The notes: generated by a model from the letters alone, not told the origin. 64,000 nt of DNA from Arthrobacter sp. ISL-65 (GCF_018613795.1 NZ_JAGGPN010000034.1:1-64000); one strand, 5' to 3'; numbered from the stretch's first letter, positions 40,298-48,607 are shown. Made by a program: numbers and translations.

Positions 40298-40807
40298 ATG
40301 CTGGTCCCGATGAACCCCGCTGGCCGCGCTTCCGATCCATCCGCCCCTCCGTCCCAACGTCCGCTGCGCCGGCTCATCGCTGCCGGCCCGGTGGCAGCGT
40401 TCCTGGTCGTTGCGATCGCACTGACGTGGCTGGCCCTCATCCTGTCCACCGCACTGCTCGGCAACGCGGTGCTCGGCATCCTCGCCGAACTGCTCATCCT
40501 GCTGGGAACGGCGTTCGGCGCCACCGCGTGGGCAGACGTGGCGGTTGCGTGGGGCGTGCTGCTGGTCTTCGCCCCGTTGTTCCGTCTGCTGGTGGGCATT
40601 GCCTACCTCGGAACGGGCCAGAGCCTGCTGATCGTGGCCCTCCTCCACGCCTCGTTCAACGCCTCGGAGCAGTCGAAACTAGCAGTGTTCGACGGCGCGT
40701 GGCAGCAGATTGCCGCGGCCACCCTTTTGCTGGTGGTCCTGGCGCTGCTCCGGAAATTCCGCACACTGACGGCGGAGGCGGGCCATGGCGCAGCAGTCGC
40801 CGGCTGA
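40298..40807 (+). CDS. CPBP-like membrane protein lacking the EExxxR motif
   Basis: 169 residues, three to four membrane helices. The end segment IVALLHASFNASEQSKLAVF matches the His motif of CPBP (CAAX/ABI) proteases, but the catalytic glutamate motif EExxxR, which normally lies about 70 residues earlier, is absent. It looks like an internally deleted CPBP protease: N-terminal helix joined to the C-terminal His motif. It overlaps the start of the full-length CPBP gene at 40785 by 23 nt. Probably catalytically dead, possibly a remnant. Confidence 0.55.
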   Translation: MLVPMNPAGRASDPSAPPSQRPLRRLIAAGPVAAFLVVAIALTWLALILSTALLGNAVLGILAELLILLGTAFGATAWADVAVAWGVLLVFAPLFRLLVGIAYLGTGQSLLIVALLHASFNASEQSKLAVFDGAWQQIAAATLLLVVLALLRKFRTLTAEAGHGAAVAG

Positions 40808-41738
40808 GCAGCCCATGCCCGCCAGGCGGGCATTGCCCGCTGGCGGCGGCCGCCGTCGGGCCCGGAAGGAGGCGGCACGGCACCGGACCTTGTCGCAGCG
40901 CGGAACTAAACCACGGCGCCGGACCATAGGGCCGCGCGGGGCCCTGGCTTGGCCGGCGGGCCACCGGCTCCCGCTGTTCTTTGCCCTGGCCTTCGCTATT
41001 TCATGGCTGCTGTGGCCGCTGACCCTCCTCAACCCGAACAGCTCGCCCCTGATACCGTTCGGACCCGCCCTGGCCGCGGCCATCACCGCCTACCTCGCGG
41101 GCGGCAAGGCCGAGCTGCTGCGGCTGCTCCGGCAGCTGGCCCGCTGGCGCGTAGCCGGCCGCTGGTACGCCGCCGCCGCTGGCCTGCCATGCCTGCTGGT
41201 GGCGGTGTCTGCCGGACTCACGGTCTCCGGCGGCGCGCCCGCCCCGGAGCTGGGCCCGAACCCGGGCTGGTTCATGCTGCTGGGCACCTTCGCGTTCACC
41301 CTGGTGGCGGTGGGCCTCTTCGAGGAGCTGGGCTGGCGCGGCTACGCCCTGCCGCTCCTGCAGCAAAACCGCCCGTCCCTTTCTGCGGCGCTGCTCCTCG
41401 GGCTGGTGTGGGCGGCATGGCACCTGCCGGAGCTGCTGTCGGATCCCACCGGGCAGCGGCCGCCGCTTCCGTTCCTGCTGATGGTCCTGGCGCAGTCCGT
41501 GCTGCTGGCCTGGCTCTACAACAGCAGCGGCAGCGTGCCCGTCTGCATGGTTTTCCACGCGGCATTCAACACTTCCGGCACCCTGGTCTTCCCCGCCATG
41601 CTGGGGCCCGATTACCTCACGCTCTGGTGGACCGTGGCGCTCCTTCATGTCCTGGCAGCGCTGGTGGTCATCGCAGTCGCCGGGCCCCTCCGGCTGGCCC
41701 GCACCCTTGACACGAACCCCTCCCATGGGATTACCTAA
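40785..41738 (+). CDS. CPBP family intramembrane metalloprotease
   Basis: 317 residues. About eight membrane helices. The catalytic glutamates and arginine lie in LFEELGWRGYALPLLQ (about 177-191) and the His motifs in WAAWHLPEL and MVFHAAFNTSG. CPBP (ABI/Rce1-like) proteases cleave membrane-anchored peptides; in bacteria some confer bacteriocin self-immunity. A basic N-terminus of about 60 residues precedes the first helix. It overlaps the degenerate copy upstream by 23 nt. Confidence 0.82.
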   Translation: MAQQSPAEQPMPARRALPAGGGRRRARKEAARHRTLSQRGTKPRRRTIGPRGALAWPAGHRLPLFFALAFAISWLLWPLTLLNPNSSPLIPFGPALAAAITAYLAGGKAELLRLLRQLARWRVAGRWYAAAAGLPCLLVAVSAGLTVSGGAPAPELGPNPGWFMLLGTFAFTLVAVGLFEELGWRGYALPLLQQNRPSLSAALLLGLVWAAWHLPELLSDPTGQRPPLPFLLMVLAQSVLLAWLYNSSGSVPVCMVFHAAFNTSGTLVFPAMLGPDYLTLWWTVALLHVLAALVVIAVAGPLRLARTLDTNPSHGIT

Positions 41739-41752
41739 TGAACATTCGGTAA
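41736..41752. promoter_or_regulatory. Putative PaaR operator 1 (upstream of paaI)
   Basis: TAATGAACATTCGGTAA, ending 22 nt before paaI. Its right half AACNTTCGGTAA matches the sites at 43633, 48059 and 59079. Confidence 0.6.
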
Positions 41753-41774
41753 ATAAAGCTGGAGGCAACGACGC

Positions 41775-42218
41775 ATGGCTGAAACGGCAATCCCCGGTGT
41801 GGCCCACCACATCCTCGAGAACGACTACGCCTCGGAATGGATGGGCATAGAAGTCCTCACCCTCAGCGACGGCCACGCAACCATCCGGATGACCCTCCGG
41901 CAGGAAATGCTCAACGGCTTCGGCATGGCCCACGGCGGAATGATCTTCGCCTTCGCAGACTCAGCGTTCGCCCTCGCCTGCAACCCCGCGTCGCCTGCCG
42001 ACCCCGACAGCATCACCGTTGCTGCCGGCGTCGACATCAACTTCCTCAAGCCCGCCTACCAGGGCCAGGTGATCACCGCCGTCGCCGACCGCCGCTCCAG
42101 CGCGGGCCGCAGCGGCCTTTACGACATCCAGATCTTCGCTGCCGATCCCACTGCCCAACTGCCGGGGGAACTCATCGCAGAGTTCCGCGGACGCAGCCGT
42201 ACCATTCCCAAGAAGTAG
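41775..42218 (+). CDS. paaI: Hydroxyphenylacetyl-CoA thioesterase PaaI-like
   Basis: 147 residues, single hot-dog fold. The catalytic loop NGFGMAHGGMIFAFADSAFA is the PaaI signature (Asp of the HGG...D motif). It hydrolyses hydroxyphenylacetyl-CoA and related dead-end thioesters, protecting CoA during phenylacetate catabolism. Strong ribosome binding site (GGAGG). It is 10 nt upstream of paaK and is followed by paaR, so the three form the first paa transcript. A second PaaI-like gene lies at 48149. Confidence 0.85.
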   Translation: MAETAIPGVAHHILENDYASEWMGIEVLTLSDGHATIRMTLRQEMLNGFGMAHGGMIFAFADSAFALACNPASPADPDSITVAAGVDINFLKPAYQGQVITAVADRRSSAGRSGLYDIQIFAADPTAQLPGELIAEFRGRSRTIPKK

Positions 42219-42228
42219 GAAGCAGACC

Positions 42229-43581
42229 ATGACCCTCCATGCACCTGAACCCACCGTCGCCGTGCACACCGACGCCGTGCTCGACCCCGAGGAGACCATG
42301 TCCCGGGACGAACTGGAGACGCTCCAGCTCAGCCGGCTCCAGCACACCGTCGCGTACGCCTACGACCGGGTTCCCCTGTACAAGCGCAAGTTCGACGACG
42401 CCGGGATCCACCCCTCGGACCTGCGCGAACTCGCCGACCTCGGCAATTTCCCCTTCACCACCAAGGAGGACCTGCGCCAGGAGTACCCCTTCGGCATGTT
42501 CGCCGTGCCGCAGAGCGAGGTGGCGCGTGTGCACGCCAGCTCGGGTACCACGGGCCGGCCCACCGTCGTCGGGTACACCAAGCAGGACCTGGCAGACTGG
42601 GCCAAACTGGTGGCCCGCTGCCTCCGCGCCTCCGGCGTGCGTCCGGGCATGAAGGTCCACAACGCCTACGGCTACGGCCTGTTCACCGGCGGCCTTGGTG
42701 CCCACGCCGGTGCCGAAGCCCTCGGCTGCACGGTCATCCCGATGTCCGGCGGGCAGACCGAACGCCAGATCCAGATGATCCAGGACTTCAAGCCGGACGC
42801 CATTCTGGCCACCCCCACCTACCTGCTCACCATCGCGGACGCCATGGCGCACATGGGCATCGACCCCACCTCCACGTCGCTGAAATACGCCGTGCTCGGC
42901 GCGGAGCCGTGGACGCAGGAGATGCGGCACGAGCTCGAGGTCACCATGAACATCAAGGCCTGCGACATCTACGGGCTGTCCGAGGTCATGGGTCCCGGTG
43001 TTGCGGGCGAATGCGTGGAGACCCAGGATGGCAGCCACATCTGGGAGGACCACTTCCGCCCCGAGATCATCGACCCCTTCAACCCCGCCCCGGGCAGGGA
43101 AAATGTGCTCGCCGACGGGGAGCACGGAGAACTGGTGTTCACCTCGCTCACCAAGGAAGCCCTGCCGATCATCCGCTATCGCACCAAAGACCTCACCCGC
43201 CTGCTCCCCGGCACCGCGCGCCCGGCACACCGCCGGATGGGGCGCATCACCGGCCGCAGCGACGACATGATCATCCTCCGCGGCGTGAACCTCTTTCCGT
43301 CCCAAATCGAGGAAATAGCCCTGCGCATTCCCGAGCTCAGCCCTCACTTCCAGCTGGAGCTCACCCGTCCCGAGGGGCAGCGCATGGACCAGCTGACCGT
43401 GAAGATCGAGCGCCGTGACAATGTCACCACCGGGCAGATTACGACGGCGGCCCGCACCCTGCGCGAGCAGATCAAGATTCACGTGGGTTCTTCGTGCACC
43501 GTGGATGTGGTGGAGCCCGGATCGCTCGAGCGCTCCAACGGCAAGCTGCGCCGGATCTACGACCTGCGGCCGAAGGCATAG
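42229..43581 (+). CDS. paaK: Phenylacetate-CoA ligase
   Basis: 450 residues. AMP-binding signatures are in place: HASSGTTGRPTVVGYTKQD (P-loop), YGLSEVMGPGVAGEC (A5) and YRTKDLTRLLP (A7), and the C-terminal lid IITGRS-type GRSDDMIILRGVNLFPSQI. The length and sequence fit PaaK (about 430-450 residues). It activates phenylacetate to phenylacetyl-CoA, the first step of the pathway. It lies directly after paaI. Confidence 0.93.
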   Translation: MTLHAPEPTVAVHTDAVLDPEETMSRDELETLQLSRLQHTVAYAYDRVPLYKRKFDDAGIHPSDLRELADLGNFPFTTKEDLRQEYPFGMFAVPQSEVARVHASSGTTGRPTVVGYTKQDLADWAKLVARCLRASGVRPGMKVHNAYGYGLFTGGLGAHAGAEALGCTVIPMSGGQTERQIQMIQDFKPDAILATPTYLLTIADAMAHMGIDPTSTSLKYAVLGAEPWTQEMRHELEVTMNIKACDIYGLSEVMGPGVAGECVETQDGSHIWEDHFRPEIIDPFNPAPGRENVLADGEHGELVFTSLTKEALPIIRYRTKDLTRLLPGTARPAHRRMGRITGRSDDMIILRGVNLFPSQIEEIALRIPELSPHFQLELTRPEGQRMDQLTVKIERRDNVTTGQITTAARTLREQIKIHVGSSCTVDVVEPGSLERSNGKLRRIYDLRPKA

Positions 43582-43632
43582 CGGCCTGCTTCCGTTGCCG
43601 GCGCCTGCCGGCCACGGAGGCCGCCTGCACGT

Positions 43633-43651
43633 ATTGACCGAACGTTCATGA
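43633..43651. promoter_or_regulatory. Putative PaaR operator 2 (upstream of paaR)
   Basis: ATTGACCGAACGTTCATGA, with the perfect core GAACGTTC, 14 nt upstream of the paaR start; consistent with autoregulation. Confidence 0.7.
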
Positions 43652-43664
43652 GAAAATATCCCGT

Positions 43665-44282
43665 ATGCCGAGTACAGCACCCAGCCCAGCAGCCCCCACC
43701 AAACGCGGCCGTCCCGGCTACGACCAGCAGTCCGTGCTGCTGATCGCCGTCGACGTCTTCAACCGCCACGGCTACGATGCCACGTCCATGGGCATCCTCG
43801 CCGAAAATCTGGGCATCTCCAAGTCGGCGATCTACCATCACGTGCCGTCAAAGGGGGACCTCCTGAAGCTCGCCCTGGACCACGCGCTCGGCGGTCTGGA
43901 GGCCATCCTGGAGCAGCCGGGGGCAACCTCCGGGGCGGCCGATGCGCGGCTGGAGTTCGTGCTGCGCGAGACCATCGCCGTGCTGGTGGACCGGCTGCCC
44001 TTCGTCACGCTGCTGCTGCGGCTGCGCGGGAACACGGACATCGAGCGCGACGCCATGGAACGCCGTCGTGCCTTCGACCACAGGGTGGCTGAGCTGATCT
44101 CTGCGGCCCGCGACGAGGGGTCACTGCGCCAGGACATCGACCCCCGCACCGTGACCCGTCTCCTGTTCGGAACCATAAACTCGATAGTCGAGTGGTACAA
44201 GCCGGGCGGTTCGCTCTCACCGGAAAAGCTGGCCGACGACGTCATCACCATGGCGTTCGACGGCCTGCACGCCAAGCCCTGA
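43665..44282 (+). CDS. paaR: TetR-family regulator of phenylacetate catabolism
   Basis: 205 residues. N-terminal TetR helix-turn-helix (about 14-62: DQQSVLLIAVDVFNRHGYDA, then MGILAENLGISKSAIYHHV), followed by a long helical ligand domain. In actinobacteria TetR proteins of this position repress paa genes and release DNA on binding phenylacetyl-CoA. The pattern YDATSMGILAENLG is typical of PaaR. Operator-like palindromes sit before paaR itself and before the other paa transcripts in this window. Confidence 0.82.
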   Translation: MPSTAPSPAAPTKRGRPGYDQQSVLLIAVDVFNRHGYDATSMGILAENLGISKSAIYHHVPSKGDLLKLALDHALGGLEAILEQPGATSGAADARLEFVLRETIAVLVDRLPFVTLLLRLRGNTDIERDAMERRRAFDHRVAELISAARDEGSLRQDIDPRTVTRLLFGTINSIVEWYKPGGSLSPEKLADDVITMAFDGLHAKP

Positions 44283-44350
44283 CAGGCTAACAATTAGCCG
44301 CTAACGAATTGGGCGTTGACGGCGGGCGCCCTGGTGTCCACCCTGAATGC

Positions 44351-45184
44351 ATGGCCACGAAACTGTCGGATCTTCTGTTCGGCGCATTTCCTGATCTCCG
44401 GTACCAGCCCACCTCCAAAAGGGTCCGCGCGGGCATCGACGGAAGTCCCGTCGTCGACACGCTGGAAGCCCTCCTGGTCTGGGAACCGAAACGCGTCACT
44501 CCGGTTTACGCAGTGCCCGAAAAGGACCTGCTGGCGCGGCTGGAGCCACCCGCCGCTGGGGGGGACGGCGGCCCGGACGAGTATCCCGTCCGCCTGATGG
44601 CAGACGCTCCACCGGCGCTGGACCCGCGGACCGGGTTCAGGCGGCACACGGCGGCGGGCGAGGAGCTCGACGTCGTGGCATCCGCGTTCAGCGTGCCGCG
44701 GGCAGCATTCCGCCCCTCGGATCCGGACCTGGCGGGGTATGTCGTGCTGGATTTCGGCGCGTTCCACTGGCTCGAGGACCACGAGGAGATCATCGGCCAC
44801 CCCCGGGACCCGTTCCACCGCGTGGACGTCCGCGCCACCCTGCGGCACATCGAAGTGAAGCTCGACGGCGTGGTGCTGGCGGAGACCGTCGGAGCCCATC
44901 TGCTTTACGAAACGCTGCTTCCCTTGCGCTACTACATCCCGCCCAAGGACGTGCGGCTGGACCTGCTCGAGGCCAGCCCGCACCGAACCGTCTGCCCCTA
45001 CAAGGGCGAGGCCAGGTACTGGAGCTATCCGGAGTCGGCCCGCGGCAAGAACATCGCCTGGGCCTACGACTCGCGGTTCATCGACGCCCGGCAAATCCAC
45101 GGGCTGGTCTGCTTTTTCAACGAGCGCGCCGACGTGTACGTGGACGGCGAGCCGCAGGAGCACCCGGTCACCCCGTGGTCCTGA
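44351..45184 (+). CDS. DUF427 domain protein
   Basis: 277 residues from ATG 44351. The C-terminal 170 residues show the DUF427 strand pattern: VRATLRHIEVKLDGVVLAET, LLYETLLPLRYYIPPKDVRL, HRTVCPYKGEARYWSYPESA and IAWAYDSRF...VCFFNERADVYVDGE. The N-terminal 130 residues hold a second, partly degraded DUF427-like half (VTPVYAVPEKDL), so the protein is probably a duplication. Function unknown. Its stop codon is directly followed by repeat array C. Confidence 0.78.
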   Translation: MATKLSDLLFGAFPDLRYQPTSKRVRAGIDGSPVVDTLEALLVWEPKRVTPVYAVPEKDLLARLEPPAAGGDGGPDEYPVRLMADAPPALDPRTGFRRHTAAGEELDVVASAFSVPRAAFRPSDPDLAGYVVLDFGAFHWLEDHEEIIGHPRDPFHRVDVRATLRHIEVKLDGVVLAETVGAHLLYETLLPLRYYIPPKDVRLDLLEASPHRTVCPYKGEARYWSYPESARGKNIAWAYDSRFIDARQIHGLVCFFNERADVYVDGEPQEHPVTPWS

Positions 45185-45312
45185 ACCCTCCCTCACCTTT
45201 CGCCGCTTTTTGGCCACCCCTCCCTCACCTCTCGCCGCTTTTTGGCCAACCCTCCCTCACCTTTCGCCGCTTAAAACCCAACCCTTCCTCACCAAGGTGA
45301 GGAAGGGTTTGG
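45185..45312 (+). repeat. 32-bp tandem repeat array C (3' of the DUF427 gene)
   Basis: Four units: 45185-45216, 45217-45248, 45249-45280 and 45281-45312. Units 1-3 share ACCCTCCCTCACCTTTCGCC and the middle TTTTTGGCC (TTAAAACCC in unit 3). Unit 4 is ACCCTTCCTCACC-AA-GGTGAGGAAGGGTT, a 14-bp palindrome that can fold as a hairpin terminator. The first unit starts at the base after the TGA (45182-45184). Same family as arrays A and B. Confidence 0.85.
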
Positions 45313-45334
45313 GAATCTGCGACTGTGTGGCGGA

Positions 45335-45742
45335 TCAGAGCTGATATTCAGCCTGTGTTCCGAGCCTCTCGTGGACGCAGAGGATGTTGTTCTCGGTATC
45401 CATGAACCAGGCGCATTTCTCTGCGTCGGTTGAACAGATGTGATGATCGGTCTTCAAATCGGGGAGGTCATAGTCCTGGAACCGAACGCCCCTGGACTCC
45501 ATGTCCTGGACGGTCCGTTCAATGTCAGTGACCTCAAAACTCAAAGCGGTGTGCTCGGAGTGCTTTCCGTCCCTTACAGGCATCAGCTGCAGCATGGGGC
45601 CGTCAGCGTTGCCGAATAAATCGCTTCCATCTTCAGCCTTGCCACGGTGTGGGAGGCCCAACGTTTCCGCGTAAAATCCGCGGGCGCGGTCCGGATCATC
45701 GACAGGCAGGATGGTTGTGGCTGTTCTCAGTGCTAGGGTCAT
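45335..45742 (-). CDS. VOC (glyoxalase/bleomycin-resistance-like) protein
   Basis: 135 residues from ATG 45742 with a strong GGAGG site. TILPVDDPDRARGFYAETLG is the first VOC beta-alpha-beta motif; the second half has HTALSFEVTDIERTVQDMES and SVDAEKCAWF-like DAEKCAWFMDTENNILCVHE. Metal-ligand positions are partly conserved (H and E). Such single-chain VOC proteins bind small molecules or metals as dimers. Array B lies upstream of its start. Confidence 0.78.
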   Translation of the reverse strand: MTLALRTATTILPVDDPDRARGFYAETLGLPHRGKAEDGSDLFGNADGPMLQLMPVRDGKHSEHTALSFEVTDIERTVQDMESRGVRFQDYDLPDLKTDHHICSTDAEKCAWFMDTENNILCVHERLGTQAEYQL

Positions 45743-45831
45743 TTCGCCACCTCCTACGCGGGTCATTTTACGCCGGAAGCCCCGAAAGATCATGGGAAAT
45801 TCCATACTGCCCGGCAGCATTGCGGGAGGGT

Positions 45832-45895
45832 TCCAGGAAACCCGACAGGACCTGAGGAAGCATCCGGAAAAACCCGACAGGACCTGAGGAAGCGT
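45832..45895 (-). repeat. 32-bp tandem repeat array B (3' of paaZ)
   Basis: Read on the minus strand, two units run 45895-45864 and 45863-45832. They are identical over A(C/T)GCTTCCTCAGGTCCTGTCGGGTTT. The first unit starts 5 nt after the paaZ stop. The core GCTTCCTCAGGTCCTG differs from that of array A (GCTTCCTCACGTCCTG) by one base. Confidence 0.85.
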
Positions 45896-45900
45896 GCGGG

Positions 45901-48012
45901 TTACTTCTCCACGAGGGTGAGGACGTCGTAGGTGGCAACGATTTCGTCGTTCTGGTTGGTCAGGACAGCGTCCCAAGCCACCTCGCCGTACTCGTCGGTC
46001 TCGCGCGGGGTGATCTTCTTGGCGGTGAGGGTCACCCGGATGGAGTCCCCCGCAGCCACTGGAGTGATGAAGCGCAGGTTCTCCAGTCCGTAGTTTGCCA
46101 GGACGGGGCCCGGAGCCGGCTCGACGAACAGCCCGGCAGCCCAGGCCAGCAGCAGGTAGCCGTGCGCCACGATGCCCGGGAAGAACGGGTTGGCTTCCGC
46201 GGCCTCCTGGTTGGTGTGCGCGTAGAAGGTGTCGCCGGTGGAGTTGGCGAACTTGGTGATCTCCTCCAGGCTCACTTCGCGCAGCTCGGAGCGGATCGCG
46301 TCGCCAATATGCAGGGTCTCCAGCGACTTCCGGAACGGGTGCTGGCCTTCGGTTTCCAACGTGAAGTTCCGGTCGGCGCCGGCATGCCAGACACCTGTGA
46401 CTGCCGTGAGCATGTTGGGCGAGCCCTGGATGGCAGTGCGCTGCATGTGGTGCATCACCGAACGGATGCCGCCCAGTTCCTCGCCGCCGCCGGCACGGCC
46501 GGGTCCGCCGTGCACCAGATGCGGAACCGGGGAGCCGTGGCCTGTTGACGAACGCGCATCCTCGCGGTTTAGCATCAGTACGCGTCCATGGTGGGCTGCG
46601 ATGCCCGTGACCAGTTCCTGCGCAACAGAAGGATCGTTGGTGCAGACCGAGGCGACCAGCGAACCGCCGCCGCGGGCGGCGAGCCGGACGGCGTCGGGAA
46701 TGTCCGTGTACCCGATCACCGACGACACCGGACCGAAGGCTTCCAGCGAGTGGACCGGCTCGGCCTCCGCGTCAGCCCAGCTGAGCACCACGGGAGACAT
46801 GAAGGCGCCGCCCTCGACGACGCCGGTTGCGCCGTCCGCGCTGGTGACCGACGGCGAATCGAGGGTTCCGTACGCCAGCTCACCGCCGGCGTCGAGCATG
46901 GACTGCACGGCGGCCCGGACATCTGCGAGCTGCTCCACGGAGGCAAGCGCGCCCATGGTGACGCCCTCGGCGCGCGGATCGCCGAGCACCACGCGCTGCT
47001 CCACACGGGCTCCGATGGCGGAAACGACGGCGGTCGCCAGCTCCTGCGGCACGATGGCGCGGCGGATCGCGGTGCACTTCTGCCCGGCCTTGACAGTCAT
47101 TTCGGTGACAACGGACTTGATGAAGGCGTCGAACTCCGGGGTACCTTCGACGGCGTCCGGGCCGAGGATGGCGGCGTTGAGGGAGTCGGTCTCGGACGTG
47201 AACCGCACGCCGCCCAGCACCACATTCGGGTGCGACCTGAGCGACTGCGAGGTGGACGCCGAGCCGGTGAAGGCCACGAGGTCGCGGTAGTCCAGCACGT
47301 CCAGCAGCCCGCGGACAGAGCCGGAAATCAGCTGCAGTGAACCCTTGGGCAGGATGTTGGACTCGATAATGGCCTTCACCACGGCCGCGGCGACGTAGCC
47401 CGTGGGGGTGGCCGGCTTCACGATGGTGGGGACGCCGGCGATGAACGCCGGGGCGAGCTTTTCCAGCATGCCCCAGACCGGGAAGTTGAAGGCGTTGATC
47501 TGCACAGCGACACCCGGGATGCGCGTGTAAATGTGCTCGCCGGCGAACGATCCGTCCTTGGACAGCACCTCCATGGGGCCGTCCACCACCACCTGCGCGT
47601 TGGGCAGTTCACGCCGGCCCTTGGACCCGAACGTGAACAGCACGCCGATGCCGCCGTCGATGTCGATCATCGAGTCGATTTTCGTGGCGCCGGTCTGGGC
47701 AGAGAACGCGTAGAAGTGCTCGCGGCGCGCGTTCAGGTACTGCGCCAGCTCCTTTAGCTTGAGGGCACGCTGGTGGAAGGTCAGCTTGCCGAGTTCCGTT
47801 TGGCCGGTGGTGCGGCCATAGTCCACGACGGCGGCCAGGTCCAGCCCGTCGGTGCTCACCTTGGCCAGGATCTCACCCGTGCTGGCGTCCCGGACGGGGA
47901 CAGCGGAAGCCGCCGAGCCGGCGTCGGGAGTCCACCAGGAATCCTGCACGAAACTGGGGACGGTTTCCACGGTTTCCAGGGTGGCCTCGGGGGCAGTGGC
48001 GGTGGTGGTCAT
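45901..48012 (-). CDS. paaZ: Bifunctional PaaZ: oxepin-CoA hydrolase / 3-oxo-5,6-didehydrosuberyl-CoA semialdehyde dehydrogenase
   Basis: 703 residues from ATG 48012. The N-terminal 530 residues are an aldehyde dehydrogenase (FNFPVWGMLEKLAPAFIAGV, VAFTGSASTSQSL, catalytic Cys in KAGQKCTAIRR). The C-terminal 150 residues are a MaoC-like hot-dog hydratase (DTFYAHTNQEAAEANPFFPG with the conserved D...H). In PaaZ the hydratase opens the oxepin-CoA ring and the dehydrogenase oxidises the aldehyde. It is divergent from the thioesterase gene at 48149, with a palindromic operator in between. Confidence 0.93.
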   Translation of the reverse strand: MTTTATAPEATLETVETVPSFVQDSWWTPDAGSAASAVPVRDASTGEILAKVSTDGLDLAAVVDYGRTTGQTELGKLTFHQRALKLKELAQYLNARREHFYAFSAQTGATKIDSMIDIDGGIGVLFTFGSKGRRELPNAQVVVDGPMEVLSKDGSFAGEHIYTRIPGVAVQINAFNFPVWGMLEKLAPAFIAGVPTIVKPATPTGYVAAAVVKAIIESNILPKGSLQLISGSVRGLLDVLDYRDLVAFTGSASTSQSLRSHPNVVLGGVRFTSETDSLNAAILGPDAVEGTPEFDAFIKSVVTEMTVKAGQKCTAIRRAIVPQELATAVVSAIGARVEQRVVLGDPRAEGVTMGALASVEQLADVRAAVQSMLDAGGELAYGTLDSPSVTSADGATGVVEGGAFMSPVVLSWADAEAEPVHSLEAFGPVSSVIGYTDIPDAVRLAARGGGSLVASVCTNDPSVAQELVTGIAAHHGRVLMLNREDARSSTGHGSPVPHLVHGGPGRAGGGEELGGIRSVMHHMQRTAIQGSPNMLTAVTGVWHAGADRNFTLETEGQHPFRKSLETLHIGDAIRSELREVSLEEITKFANSTGDTFYAHTNQEAAEANPFFPGIVAHGYLLLAWAAGLFVEPAPGPVLANYGLENLRFITPVAAGDSIRVTLTAKKITPRETDEYGEVAWDAVLTNQNDEIVATYDVLTLVEK

Positions 48013-48058
48013 CGTTGACGGGTCCTTCCAACGGGGACAAATCTGATCCGGCCAGAAC

Positions 48059-48082
48059 ATTACTGACCGTCCGTTCGGTAAT
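48059..48082. promoter_or_regulatory. Putative PaaR operator 3 (paaZ / thioesterase divergent promoter)
   Basis: ATTACTGACCGTCCGTTCGG followed by TAAT, a 24-nt near-palindrome. It lies in the divergent promoter region between paaZ and the thioesterase gene at 48149, so it could control both. Confidence 0.7.
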
Positions 48083-48148
48083 ATGTCTACAGTACATGAA
48101 TGTGCCCCGCTGCACACTAGTGGCACAGACACGACCCAAGGAGAGCAC

Positions 48149-48607
48149 ATGACGCCGGAAGCCCGCGACGCAGAACTGGCGGCTACCCAAGCACCCGAAG
48201 GCCCGACGCCCGGAGAGCTGTGGAAGATCACCCTCGGCGAGCTGGACGAGAAGATGGGCGTGAAAATCGTGGAGGAGTCCGTCGAGCGCGTCGTGGCCAC
48301 CATGCCGGTGGAGGGAAACCGGCAGTCGTTCGGCCTGCTGCACGGTGGTGCCTCGCTGGCCGTGGGCGAGGCCGTGGGATCGTGGGCGGCGGTGATCCAC
48401 GCCAGCACGCTGGGCAAGACCGCCGTTGGCGTGGACGTCTCCGCCACGCACCACCGCTCCGCCCGGACCGGCGTCATCACCATTACGGCCACCCCCCTCC
48501 ACCTTGGCGGCACCCTGACCACGCACGAAGTGCTGATCACCAACGACGCCGGGCAGCGGCTCTGCAGCATGCGCATCACCAACCTGCTGCTTGCGCCGAG
48601 GGCCTGA
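48149..48607 (+). CDS. PaaI-family thioesterase (hot-dog fold)
   Basis: 152 residues. The core QSFGLLHGGASLAVGEAVGS is the PaaI/YdiI-type catalytic loop with the HGG followed by the acidic residue (Glu). HHRSARTGVITITATPLHLG is the second hot-dog strand pair. The strong AAGGAG site fixes the start at 48149. It is divergent from paaZ and shares its operator, so a role in releasing CoA from trapped paa intermediates is likely. The sequence differs clearly from the paaI at 41775, which makes two thioesterases in one regulon. Confidence 0.82.
   Translation: MTPEARDAELAATQAPEGPTPGELWKITLGELDEKMGVKIVEESVERVVATMPVEGNRQSFGLLHGGASLAVGEAVGSWAAVIHASTLGKTAVGVDVSATHHRSARTGVITITATPLHLGGTLTTHEVLITNDAGQRLCSMRITNLLLAPRA

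Noticed and set aside
46229..47290. Long plus-strand ORFs antisense to paaZ, and similar long antisense frames in other GC-rich genes
   Set aside because: These are third-position GC shadows of the real genes: they lack ribosome binding sites and recognisable domains.
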